DNA from: Rhodospirillales bacterium
GTDB lineage: Bacteria; Vulcanimicrobiota; Vulcanimicrobiia; Vulcanimicrobiales; Vulcanimicrobiaceae
Direction of reading: 5' to 3'
Length of the DNA stretch: 38,618 nt
Assembly: GCA_025359485.1 (NCBI GenBank)
Contig: JANYGA010000256.1
Location: 1-38,618 of the forward strand
Below, piece by piece: positions 20,142-31,068 of the stretch. The notes under the pieces are model-generated. The model was given only the letters and a program-made list of their open reading frames with translations, was not told the origin of the DNA and did no database searches. A program made the translations under genes and the position numbers. Position 1 is the first letter of the stretch. Each line of letters opens with the position of its first letter.

Positions 20142-21220
20142 TGCGCTTTCTTCTCAGCGGATATTACGGCTTCGATAATCTCGGTGACGATGCGTTGTTG
20201 CAGATCATCGTCTCGCAACTCAAAACGCGGTACCCGCACGCGACGATCGATGCGCTCTCGGCCAAGCCCGAGATCACCGCACACGAACTCGGCATCGAGT
20301 CGACGCCGCGCTGGGATCAAGGTGCGATCCGCGATGCGATCGGTCGCGCCGACGTCGTGCTTTCCGGCGGCGGCGGGCTGCTGCAAAATGCGACGAGTCT
20401 CAAATCGCTGCTCTATTACGCGGGCATCGTGCGGTCGGGGATTCGCGCGGAGAAGAAGACGATGGTCTTCGGGCAGTCCATCGGGCCGCTGGATTTTTGG
20501 GGCAAGCAAACGGTACGCGAATGTTGTCGCGGCCTGCACGCGGCGACCGTGCGCGACGAACGCTCGCGCGAACTTTTCGCACCGCTCGTCCCGTCGACGA
20601 CCGTCGAACGCACGGCCGATCCCGTCTTCCTCTACGATCCACCCGAGACGCCCGTCGATCTAGGTACGGCCGGGCTCGGCGACGACAGCGATCCGCTCGT
20701 GATCGTCTGCGTGCGTAAGACCGCGCAGCAAAATGAGGGCGTCACCGCGATCGCAGCGGCCGTCGATCGACTCGCCGCAGAACATGGTGCGCGCGTCGCA
20801 TTCGTGCCGTTCGGCGGCACGCCCGATGCCGAAGCGTCGACGCTGATCATCCGCAAGTGTAAATCGCAGCCGGTTCTCATCTCCCTCGACTCACTCGATA
20901 CGGTCGCGGCGGCGATCGGGCGCGCGAAGCTCGTCATCGGCGTTCGCTTACATGCGTTGATTTTGGCGATACGTCTCGGCGTGCCGTTTCTCGCGATCCC
21001 GTACGATCCCAAGGTGACGGGTCTGCTCGAAGACGTTCGCTATCCGCTCGACGCGCTCTGGACGCCGGGACAGAAGCCGGCGCCTTCGCAGATCGATGCG
21101 CTGGTCGACGACGCCTGGGCTCGACGCGACGAACTCGCGGCGCATCTCACGATCGTCGGCTCGGAGCAGCGCGCGCGCGCCGACCGCAACTTCGCGGTCC
21201 TCGACACGCTCGTGCGCTAG
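20141..21220 (+). CDS. csaB: Polysaccharide pyruvyl transferase, CsaB-type
   Basis: GYYGFDNLGDDALLQ, VVLSGGGGLLQNATSLKSLLYYAGIV, KTMVFGQSIGPLD, RLHALILAIRLGVPFLAIPYDPKV; GTG start overlaps the previous TAG. Confidence 0.92.
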   Translation: MRFLLSGYYGFDNLGDDALLQIIVSQLKTRYPHATIDALSAKPEITAHELGIESTPRWDQGAIRDAIGRADVVLSGGGGLLQNATSLKSLLYYAGIVRSGIRAEKKTMVFGQSIGPLDFWGKQTVRECCRGLHAATVRDERSRELFAPLVPSTTVERTADPVFLYDPPETPVDLGTAGLGDDSDPLVIVCVRKTAQQNEGVTAIAAAVDRLAAEHGARVAFVPFGGTPDAEASTLIIRKCKSQPVLISLDSLDTVAAAIGRAKLVIGVRLHALILAIRLGVPFLAIPYDPKVTGLLEDVRYPLDALWTPGQKPAPSQIDALVDDAWARRDELAAHLTIVGSEQRARADRNFAVLDTLVR

Positions 21221-21555
21221 CGCGTCTCGATCCGCGTCACGCGCTCGTCGATGCGAACGACGGCGCATGTGAGAACGTGCAGGCCGTCTTCGACACTCGT
21301 GAGCCTGACCTTCACGTCACCGAGTTCGTGTTCGACGCCGGCGAGCCGTCGTTCGACACCGCCGAGCCGTCGTTCGACACCGCCGAGCCGATCTTTCACC
21401 GCGCCCAGTTCGCGCTCGACGCCACCGAGGCGCCCTTCGACCGACGTCGTTCGTCCTTCGAGTCGATCGAAGCGCTTGTCGACGCGTTGGAAGCCGAATT
21501 CCATCGCCTCTTTGAGGTTGAGGACCGCCGCGAGAATCGCTTCGCCATGTTCCAT
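21217..21555 (-). CDS. Small heptad-repeat coiled-coil protein
   Basis: ...RLGGVERELGAVKDRLGGVERRLGGVERRLAGVEHELGDVKVRLTSVED...; 4-bp convergent overlap with csaB stop. Confidence 0.72.
   Translation of the reverse strand: MEHGEAILAAVLNLKEAMEFGFQRVDKRFDRLEGRTTSVEGRLGGVERELGAVKDRLGGVERRLGGVERRLAGVEHELGDVKVRLTSVEDGLHVLTCAVVRIDERVTRIETR
21322..21405. repeat. 21-bp tandem repeat within the coiled-coil ORF
   Basis: GAGCCGTCGTTCGACACCGCC perfect at 21343-21363 and 21364-21384, diverged flanking units. Confidence 0.9.
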
Positions 21556-21668
21556 GTCGCGGTATCATCGCGACTTCGCGAACATCTGACAAGCCCTCGG
21601 AGAAGATTCCATCAGCAAACGGCGGGCCCGGGGACGCTTGCTGCGACATCGCGAATCAGGCCCGTTCG

Positions 21669-24560
<2,892 letters not shown>

Positions 24561-24581
24561 TATTCGCTCGCCGGACCATCC

Positions 24582-24615
24582 AGAAGGCCGCATCGTACGA
24601 TGCGGCCTTCTTTTT
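24582..24615 (+). terminator. Rho-independent terminator after ileS
   Basis: 30-bp palindrome AGAAGGCCGCATCGTACGATGCGGCCTTCT followed by TTTT. Confidence 0.93.
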
Positions 24616-24634
24616 CGAACGAGATGCGATCGGT

Positions 24635-25060
24635 TTAACGCTTGGACTTTTTCGCAGCGGTCTTCTTGGCCGTCGCTTTTTTCGCCGCGGGCGCTTTCTT
24701 TACCGCAGCGGTTTTCTTCGCAACGGTTTTCTTTGCCGACGTCGCTTTTTTCGCGGTTGCTTTTTTCGCCGAGCCACCACGTTTGGGAGCGCCGACGGCT
24801 TCCTTGAGCGGTTTGCCGGGGATGAACTTGAGCACGCGTTTTGCGGGCACGTTCACGGGCTCGCCCGTCTGCGGATTGCGTGCGATGCGCGCGGCGCGAT
24901 CGCGGATTTTGAATTGACCGAACGGCGTGAGTTGGACTTTGTCGCCGGCTTTGAGGACTTCAGTCATCTTGTCGAGGATCGACTCGACCATCTCCGAGAC
25001 GGTCTTGCGCGGCAGTTCGAAGTCTTCTGCGAGTTCTCGCACGAGTTCGTTCTTAGTCAT
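24635..25060 (-). CDS. HU-family DNA-binding protein with Lys/Ala-rich C-terminal tail
   Basis: MTKNELVRELAEDFELPRKTVSEMVESIL...GFGQFKIRDRAARIARNPQTGEPVNVPAKRVLKFIPGKPLKEAV-type HU core followed by PAKKA-like repeats. Confidence 0.93.
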   Translation of the reverse strand: MTKNELVRELAEDFELPRKTVSEMVESILDKMTEVLKAGDKVQLTPFGQFKIRDRAARIARNPQTGEPVNVPAKRVLKFIPGKPLKEAVGAPKRGGSAKKATAKKATSAKKTVAKKTAAVKKAPAAKKATAKKTAAKKSKR

Positions 25061-25311
25061 GGGTCCTTTCGGTTACGAGCGTCGGCCCCGAGGATGGAAC
25101 CGAATTCGGCACAGTATAATATGAATCGTCCCGCTTTGTACGGAAATTTACCGAAAACGGGCCATTATTACGAATGTGGGTCGTGCGGCACACGCGCGTG
25201 CAACCACCGAGCATCCTTTGCGGCAACGGTAAACGCACCATCTTTTTTTCTGCGCAAAACGGTAACACATCGTCGTTATCCCGTTCACGACCGGGCCGTA
25301 TCCTCGCAGCC
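25061..25311. promoter_or_regulatory. Divergent intergenic region with candidate promoter elements
   Basis: Locally AT-rich; perfect TATAAT at 25115-25120 (+) within AGTATAATAT; -35 elements not convincing. Confidence 0.35.
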
Positions 25312-25917
25312 ATGGACGGCATTCATCTCATGGCGACGGCCCTACACGCGGCCAAAGCGCGGCTCGATATTTCGGCTGCGAACTTGGCGAACGTCTCGAG
25401 CGACGGATTTCGCAAGAGCGTCGGACGTGCGGTCCTCACGCGCGACGGTCTCGTCGCAAGTTCGCATATCGATCCGACACCCGGGCCGTTGCGACGCACG
25501 GGGCGCACGTTCGATCTGGCAACGGCCGGTGCGGGCGGTTTTTTCGTACGCACGCCCGGTGGCGCGACGGTGGAACTGCGATCGAAATCGTTCGATCGTG
25601 ACGCGCGCGGTCATCTCGTGGACGAACGTGGCAACGTTTTGCTCGGCGTACACGGTCCGCTTGTCCTCCGCGAGGACGCGACGATCGATGCGCGCGGTAA
25701 TGTCCGCGAAGTCGGTACCATCGTCGCGCGCGTCGTCGTGCGTCCCGGGACGTCGCTCCAGAGTGGATTTCTCGAAGGCTCGAGCGTCGAGAGCGTACGC
25801 GAGATGGTTGACGTTCTCGGCGAACAGCGCGCGTTCGAAACCGCGCAAAAGACGCTGGCCGCACTCGACGACGAGCGTCAAAAAGACGCAAATGACGTCA
25901 TTCGGATCAAGGGGTAA
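25312..25917 (+). CDS. Flagellar basal-body rod-like protein (FlgF/FlgG family), short
   Basis: LHAAKARLDISAANLANVSSDGFRKS N-terminal rod motif; SSVESVREMVDVLGEQRAFETAQKTL C-terminal motif. Confidence 0.85.
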   Translation: MDGIHLMATALHAAKARLDISAANLANVSSDGFRKSVGRAVLTRDGLVASSHIDPTPGPLRRTGRTFDLATAGAGGFFVRTPGGATVELRSKSFDRDARGHLVDERGNVLLGVHGPLVLREDATIDARGNVREVGTIVARVVVRPGTSLQSGFLEGSSVESVREMVDVLGEQRAFETAQKTLAALDDERQKDANDVIRIKG

Positions 25918-25920
25918 GCG

Positions 25921-26643
25921 ATGAATCGTGCGATGTTCGCCTCCGCAAGTGGGATGGCGGCACAACAACAGAATCTCGATGTCGTAGCGGACAATCTCGC
26001 AAACGCCGATGTCGCGGGCTTCAAGGGCGCACAGGCGACGTTCGCTGCGATCGGCGGCAACGCGCAACTCGGCGTGGCTTCGACGGGAACGCGCGAAAAT
26101 ATCGCGCAGGGCAAGCTCATGAAAAGCGGCGGCGCCTTCGATATCGCAATCGACGGTGGCGGATTCTTTCGCGTCTCCCGCGATGGCGAAGCGGGTTTCA
26201 CGCGAGCTGGTTCGTTCGCGCGTGCGGCCGACGGCTCGCTGCGAACCGGTGATGGCTGGACGCTGACGGGCGTTCGCCTTCCCGCAAACGCGCTCGACGT
26301 GACCGTCGCACCCGATGGCGCGGTTCGCGTTCGCGGACGTAACGGTAAGGAGACCACGATCGCGCGGATCGGCCTCGCGACGTTCGACGCACCGGAAAAA
26401 CTGCGGCCGATCGGGTCGGCGGTCTTTGGTGCGACGGGGGATTCGGGCAAGGCACGTGCGCTTGCGGCGGCAAGCGATCGCGGACCCAAGCTCGCCTTCG
26501 GAATGCTCGAAAAGTCCAACGTCTCGATCGTCGAGTCGATGATGGCGATACTCTCCGCGCAACGCGCGTATGAAGCCAATGCGAAAGGCGTGCAAGCCGC
26601 AGACGAAATGCTTCGGATCGCAAACAACATCCATCGCGGCTAG
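25921..26643 (+). CDS. Flagellar basal-body rod protein (FlgF/FlgG family)
   Basis: MAAQQQNLDVVADNLANADVAGFKG; IDGGGFFRVSRDGEAGFTRAGSF; SNVSIVESMMAILSAQRAYEANAKGVQAADEMLRIAN. Confidence 0.92.
   Translation: MNRAMFASASGMAAQQQNLDVVADNLANADVAGFKGAQATFAAIGGNAQLGVASTGTRENIAQGKLMKSGGAFDIAIDGGGFFRVSRDGEAGFTRAGSFARAADGSLRTGDGWTLTGVRLPANALDVTVAPDGAVRVRGRNGKETTIARIGLATFDAPEKLRPIGSAVFGATGDSGKARALAAASDRGPKLAFGMLEKSNVSIVESMMAILSAQRAYEANAKGVQAADEMLRIANNIHRG
26600..26626 (+). repeat. Direct repeat copy 1
   Basis: CAGACGAAATGCTTCGGATCGCAAACA; 26/27 identical to 27420-27446. Confidence 0.95.
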
Positions 26644-26686
26644 TTGCGGAAACGCTTACCAGCCGACGGGTCGATTGCCTAAAATC

Positions 26687-27277
26687 TCAGTGAAGTGTGA
26701 TGCATAGACTCGGCTCCGCGCCACCTTCGACGGCGATGTCGCGTTCGCCGAGCGCGCGTAGAATCGTGCGGATCCGATCGGGTTCCGGATGCACCGCCGT
26801 GAGCCCATCGAGGGTGAGCATCGGCGGGAGCGTCGAGGCCGGATTCGGCGAGTTTCCCCAATCGATGTAGAAGGGCAGCACGCGTTCGCGATTCGCGAAC
26901 GGCGTCGTCACCCGCCACGAGATCGTCGTTCCGTCAGGTCGCGTTCGCGACATCGAGAGAATCTCGCCGAGATCGAAGCCTGCGTCGCGCGCGATGGCGA
27001 TGGTTTCTTCGAGCGGACGCTGCGCCCGCGCGCACCACGCAGAAACCGCCGGTCGAACGTGCGTGTCGAGTTCGAGAAGTCGTCGTCGTGCGGGAACGTC
27101 TTGCGCGGGGTCGATCGCCATCAATTCGAGGTACGCGTTGCCGAGTCCGATGAGCGCGTTTCGGGTGCCGAAGCCCGCGTGCGAACCTCCGGCGACCGGC
27201 ACGATGCCGTACGTCTCGGTGAAATGCGCGATGGCACGGTCGAGTTCGGGATCTGCGTAAATGATGTGGTCGATCAT
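26687..27277 (-). CDS. Glyoxalase-like (VOC superfamily) protein
   Basis: MIDHIIYADPELDRAIAHFTETYGIVPVAGGSHAGFGTRNALIGLGNAYLELMAIDP. Confidence 0.85.
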   Translation of the reverse strand: MIDHIIYADPELDRAIAHFTETYGIVPVAGGSHAGFGTRNALIGLGNAYLELMAIDPAQDVPARRRLLELDTHVRPAVSAWCARAQRPLEETIAIARDAGFDLGEILSMSRTRPDGTTISWRVTTPFANRERVLPFYIDWGNSPNPASTLPPMLTLDGLTAVHPEPDRIRTILRALGERDIAVEGGAEPSLCITLH

Positions 27278-27419
27278 CGATGGCCTCAGGTGCGGATGAC
27301 GGCGCGTTCGGAAATTCGCAACATTTTCCTTACGCGGGCGACACACGCACGATCTATCGTTTGCGTGTGAGTTCGTGTGCGTCGGTGCAGACGAGCAGCA
27401 ATCGCTAAGGAGTACGGCC

Positions 27420-27446
27420 CAGATGAAATGCTTCGGATCGCAAACA
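27420..27446 (+). repeat. Direct repeat copy 2
   Basis: CAGATGAAATGCTTCGGATCGCAAACA; contains the ATG of the FlgJ-like CDS. Confidence 0.95.
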
Positions 27447-27722
27447 CCAATCCTCGCTCCGGGCGCACGTGGCGGTCAAAGAGATTCCAGCGTCGAGGCA
27501 CGACGTGCCGTGCGCGATGCGGCGGCGAGTTTCGAAGCGCTGCTCGTACGCGAAGCCTTCGCGCCGCTTGCGAAAGCGATGGGATTCTACGGCGATACCG
27601 TCGTCGCGGCAGCCGCGCAATCGGTCGCGCGAAGCGAACGCGGTGGACTCACCGATCGCCTCGAGCGTTCGATGCGCGCGTCGGAACCATCCGATGCGGC
27701 ATCGGGCGAGGTGTCGCGATGA
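27423..27722 (+). CDS. FlgJ N-terminal-like rod-binding protein
   Basis: AAASFEALLVREAFAPLAKAMGFYGDTVVAAAAQSVARSERGGLTDRLERS; AAGGAG 10 nt before ATG; ATGA overlap with sigma factor. Confidence 0.7.
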   Translation: MKCFGSQTPILAPGARGGQRDSSVEARRAVRDAAASFEALLVREAFAPLAKAMGFYGDTVVAAAAQSVARSERGGLTDRLERSMRASEPSDAASGEVSR

Positions 27723-28396
27723 CCGGCGCTCCGAGCGCGGCGCGGGAACTCGCGATTCGCGACCACGTGCCGCTCGTTCGCCAGATCGCTCGTCGCGTCG
27801 CACGCGTCGCGACGGGCGCCGAGTTCGACGATCTCGTCGGGGACGGATCGCTCGGCCTCATCCGTGCCGTCGATACGTTCGATCCAACGCGCGGCACGAT
27901 GTTCGAATCGTACGCCCGGCGGCTCATACTCGGCGCGATGCTCAACGGGATGCGTCGTCGCGATCCCGTCTCCGAACGCGTGCGGCGCACGCTCCGACGC
28001 GCGGAAGAGCGCCGCTTCGAAATCGCACAAGAGCGCGGCACGATGCCGACCTTCGTCGAACTCGAACGCGACGATCCCGCGCTCGAGCGCGCGAGGCTCG
28101 CAGCGTATCGCCAGGCCACGCTCTCCCTCGACGTCTCCGCTCCCCTCAAACGCGATCCGCTCGCCGATTCGAGTTTGGAGCCGGGTGCGCACGTTCTCGC
28201 GCGCGCAAAACGCGCGGCGCTGCGCGAAGCGGTCGCGCTCCTCCCCGAACGCGAGCGCCGCATTCTATCGTTGCACTATGCGGACGAATTGAGCTTGCAC
28301 TCGATCGGCTCGCGCCTCGCCGTCTCACCACAACGCGTGTCGCAACTGCATCTCACCGCGCTCGCACGACTGCGCCATACGGCGTTCGTTCGGTGA
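27719..28396 (+). CDS. RNA polymerase sigma factor, FliA/WhiG-type sigma-70
   Basis: Region 2 EFDDLVGDGSLGLIRAVDTFDPTRGTMFESYARRLILGAMLNGMRRRD; region 4 LPERERRILSLHYADELSLHSIGSRLAVSPQRVSQLHLTALARLR. Confidence 0.88.
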   Translation: MTGAPSAARELAIRDHVPLVRQIARRVARVATGAEFDDLVGDGSLGLIRAVDTFDPTRGTMFESYARRLILGAMLNGMRRRDPVSERVRRTLRRAEERRFEIAQERGTMPTFVELERDDPALERARLAAYRQATLSLDVSAPLKRDPLADSSLEPGAHVLARAKRAALREAVALLPERERRILSLHYADELSLHSIGSRLAVSPQRVSQLHLTALARLRHTAFVR

Positions 28397-28707
28397 GCGC
28401 ACGCGTCGATTCTGACGGTGCTCCGCTCGCACTCGGTCTCACGGCGATCGCGACGTCCGCGCCTGAAGCGCTCGCACCGCTCGCGATGGATCCCGACGAA
28501 CACTACGATGGGCCCGCACTTCCTGGCGATCACCCCGCGTGGTTGCGCGATGCCGTGTCGATGTCGCAGCGCGCGCGTGCGCTTCTGGCGTCGCTCAAAC
28601 CCGTCGTCCTCCACGTCATCGGCGCGTGGGAACATCGCGTGCGCTCGATCGTCGTCGGCGGGCGATCGATGAAGGTCGACGCGAGCGGATCGTATCGAAT
28701 CGATTAG
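28393..28707 (+). CDS. Hypothetical protein (104 aa) in flagellar-like operon
   Basis: GTG start overlapping sigma stop (GTGA); no recognised domain. Confidence 0.6.
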   Translation: MSARVDSDGAPLALGLTAIATSAPEALAPLAMDPDEHYDGPALPGDHPAWLRDAVSMSQRARALLASLKPVVLHVIGAWEHRVRSIVVGGRSMKVDASGSYRID

Positions 28708-29507
28708 GCCGAAGCGTTCATCTTCCAGAGCGTGTGTTCGATGACGTGCGCGATCCGTTCGCTTCCATCGAGCGATGCGGCGAGCACCTCGGCATGGGAG
28801 ACGTCACGGTCGGATGCGATGACGTTCGTGATGAGCGAGAGCCCGAGAACCTGTAGGCCGAGTCGGCGCGCGGCGATCGTTTCGAGGACGGTCGACATCC
28901 CGACGGCATCGGCACCGAGCCTGCGCAACATCTCCGATTCCGCCGGCGTCTCGTAGTGCGGGCCGCGCACGCCCGCGTACACGCCTTCGTGCAGCGATCC
29001 CGACGCGAGCGACGTGGAGTGCGCGATCGCGCGAATCCGTGGATCGTAGGCGTCGCGCATATTCACGAATGGGTCGGCATCGTCGAGCGCGATCGGCGAT
29101 TGGCCCGTGAGATTGAGATGATCGCTTGCGATCATCACGTCGCCCGCGGCAAAGCTCGCGTTGAGTCCGCCCGCTGCGTTCGTGAGCACGATCGTTCGCG
29201 CGCCGGTCGCCGCTGCGAGCCGAACGAGATACGTCACGTCGCGCGGCGTGTATCCCGCGTAGAGGTGCGCGCGTCCCGCGAACGCCACGACGCGACGATC
29301 GGCCCACGTGCCGACGCGCGCGATGCCGAGATGTCCCGCAACGCCGGGTTCGGGCGCACCGATTTTCGCATACGCGAGGTCGCTGCCGTCGATACGTGCG
29401 AGCACGCCCGGCGCGAGTCCGCTTCCGAGAACGATCGCGACGTCGATCGTGCCGCCCGCACGTTTTGCGATGCGAGACGCCGCGGCGGCGAGCCGCTTGG
29501 CGCTAAT
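28704..29507 (-). CDS. Purine nucleoside phosphorylase; probable ATT start
   Basis: IDVAIVLGSGLAPGV, TIVLTNAAGGLN, ASDHLNLTGQSP, YAGVRGPHYETPAESEMLRRLGADAVGMSTV; no ATG/GTG/TTG upstream of the conserved LGSG motif in frame. Confidence 0.9.
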   Translation of the reverse strand: MSAKRLAAAASRIAKRAGGTIDVAIVLGSGLAPGVLARIDGSDLAYAKIGAPEPGVAGHLGIARVGTWADRRVVAFAGRAHLYAGYTPRDVTYLVRLAAATGARTIVLTNAAGGLNASFAAGDVMIASDHLNLTGQSPIALDDADPFVNMRDAYDPRIRAIAHSTSLASGSLHEGVYAGVRGPHYETPAESEMLRRLGADAVGMSTVLETIAARRLGLQVLGLSLITNVIASDRDVSHAEVLAASLDGSERIAHVIEHTLWKMNASA

Positions 29508-31068
29508 GTGCGCCGACTTCGAGTGGCGTTTGTGCGAGTAGATTCTCGCCCGTCATTGCAGCCGACGGACGCAGGCCGAGCAGCGGCAAGAGCGTCGGCG
29601 CGACGTCACCGAGTTTGCCGTCGCGCAGCGCACCGCAATACGGTTCGCGCGAGACGATCACGAAGGGGACACGGTTGGTCGTATGCGCGGTGAGCGGGTT
29701 GCCGCTGGGATCGAGTTTTTCTTCGGCATTTCCGTGATCGGATGTGATCGCGAGAATCCCGTCGGCATCGAGAACCGCGCGCTCGAGGCGTCCGAGTGCG
29801 ACATCGAGGGTCTCGACGCTCGAGATCGTGGCATCCAGCACGCCCGTATGCCCGACCATGTCGGCGTTGGCATAATTCATGACGATCACGTCGTGGATCC
29901 TATCGCGGATATCTTCCAGCGCCTCACTCGTGATCTCACTCGCGCGCATCTCGGGTGCGAGATCGTAGGTCGCGATGCTGCGATTGGACGGCACGAGCGT
30001 GCGCGCTTCGCCGGGAAATTCACTCTCGCGCCCGCCGTTGAAAAAGTACGTCACGTGCGCGAATTTCTCGGTCTCCGCCAAACGTAATTGCTTGAGCCCC
30101 GCCGCCGCGACGATCTCGCCGAAGGTCTCGCGTTGCGGACGCGGACCGAAGAGTACGGGGTTGCTCATATCTTCTTCGTATTTCGTCATCGTTGCGAAGA
30201 AGAGATCCGCGTACGCGTGCGCCGCGAACGGATCGAAGCCGGGCTTCGAAAACGCGAGCGTGAGTTCGCGCGCGCGATCGGGGCGAAAGTTGAAGAAGAC
30301 GACCGCGTCGCCGTCGCGGATCGGGCGCGCCTCGCCGACGATCGTCGGGACGATGAATTCATCCGTCTCGCCGCGCGCGTATGCGGCGGCGAGCGCCTCC
30401 GTCGCCGTGGCGGCGTGATGTTTCGCATCGCCGCGCGCGAGGGTGCGGTAGGCGGCTTCCACACGATCCCATCGCTTGTCGCGATCCATCGCGTAAAAAC
30501 GACCCGTGATCGATGCGATGGCCCCCGATGCACCCGCGGTTGCGAGATGCGCTTCGAGCCGATCGATAAAGCTGTGCATCGATGAGGGTGGGACGTCGCG
30601 TCCGTCTCCGAAGGCGTGCACGACGATGCGCGCGCCCGCTGCGCACGCGGCGTCGATGAGCGCAAAGAGATGGTCGATCGAACTGTGCACGCGGCCGTCG
30701 GAAAGTAAACCCATGAAGTGAAGCGTGCCGCCCGACGCCTTCGCGTGCGCGATCGCATCCGCGAGCGTCGCGTTTGTGGCGAAGGTTCCGTCGGCGAGCG
30801 ATTCGTTGATGACGACGACGCCTTGCGGCACGACGCGACCGCTACCGATATTGATGTGCCCGACTTCGCTATTGCCCATCACGCCCGCGGGCAGGCCGAC
30901 GGGTTCGCCGCTTGCTTCGAGAAGCGCGTGCGGATACGTCGCGAGCATGCGCTTCCAATTCGGCAGTTGCGCCGACGCGATCGCGTTGCCGTAAACTTCA
31001 TCGCGGTGGCCCCAGCCATCGAGAATGGCGAGGACGAGCGGGCCCTTACGCGCGCGCGCGACGCTCAT
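29503..31068 (-). CDS. gpmI: 2,3-bisphosphoglycerate-independent phosphoglycerate mutase
   Basis: LVLAILDGWGHRDEVYGNAIA, GVMGNSEVGHINIGSGRVV, HAFGDGRDVPPSS, FFNFRPDRARELT, ITSDHGNAEE. Confidence 0.96.
   Translation of the reverse strand: MSVARARKGPLVLAILDGWGHRDEVYGNAIASAQLPNWKRMLATYPHALLEASGEPVGLPAGVMGNSEVGHINIGSGRVVPQGVVVINESLADGTFATNATLADAIAHAKASGGTLHFMGLLSDGRVHSSIDHLFALIDAACAAGARIVVHAFGDGRDVPPSSMHSFIDRLEAHLATAGASGAIASITGRFYAMDRDKRWDRVEAAYRTLARGDAKHHAATATEALAAAYARGETDEFIVPTIVGEARPIRDGDAVVFFNFRPDRARELTLAFSKPGFDPFAAHAYADLFFATMTKYEEDMSNPVLFGPRPQRETFGEIVAAAGLKQLRLAETEKFAHVTYFFNGGRESEFPGEARTLVPSNRSIATYDLAPEMRASEITSEALEDIRDRIHDVIVMNYANADMVGHTGVLDATISSVETLDVALGRLERAVLDADGILAITSDHGNAEEKLDPSGNPLTAHTTNRVPFVIVSREPYCGALRDGKLGDVAPTLLPLLGLRPSAAMTGENLLAQTPLEVGAH

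Noticed and set aside
21556-21668. T-box leader for ileS
   Set aside because: No TGGNACCGCG-type T-box core or specifier loop; the space is too short
24650-24770. Tandem repeats in the HU gene considered as a CRISPR-like or regulatory repeat
   Set aside because: Explained by Lys/Ala codon repetition of the basic tail
25342-26634. 430-aa minus-strand ORF across both FlgF/G-like genes
   Set aside because: Shadow ORF; it shares FAIRSIS with 27286-27501 only because of the 27-bp direct repeat
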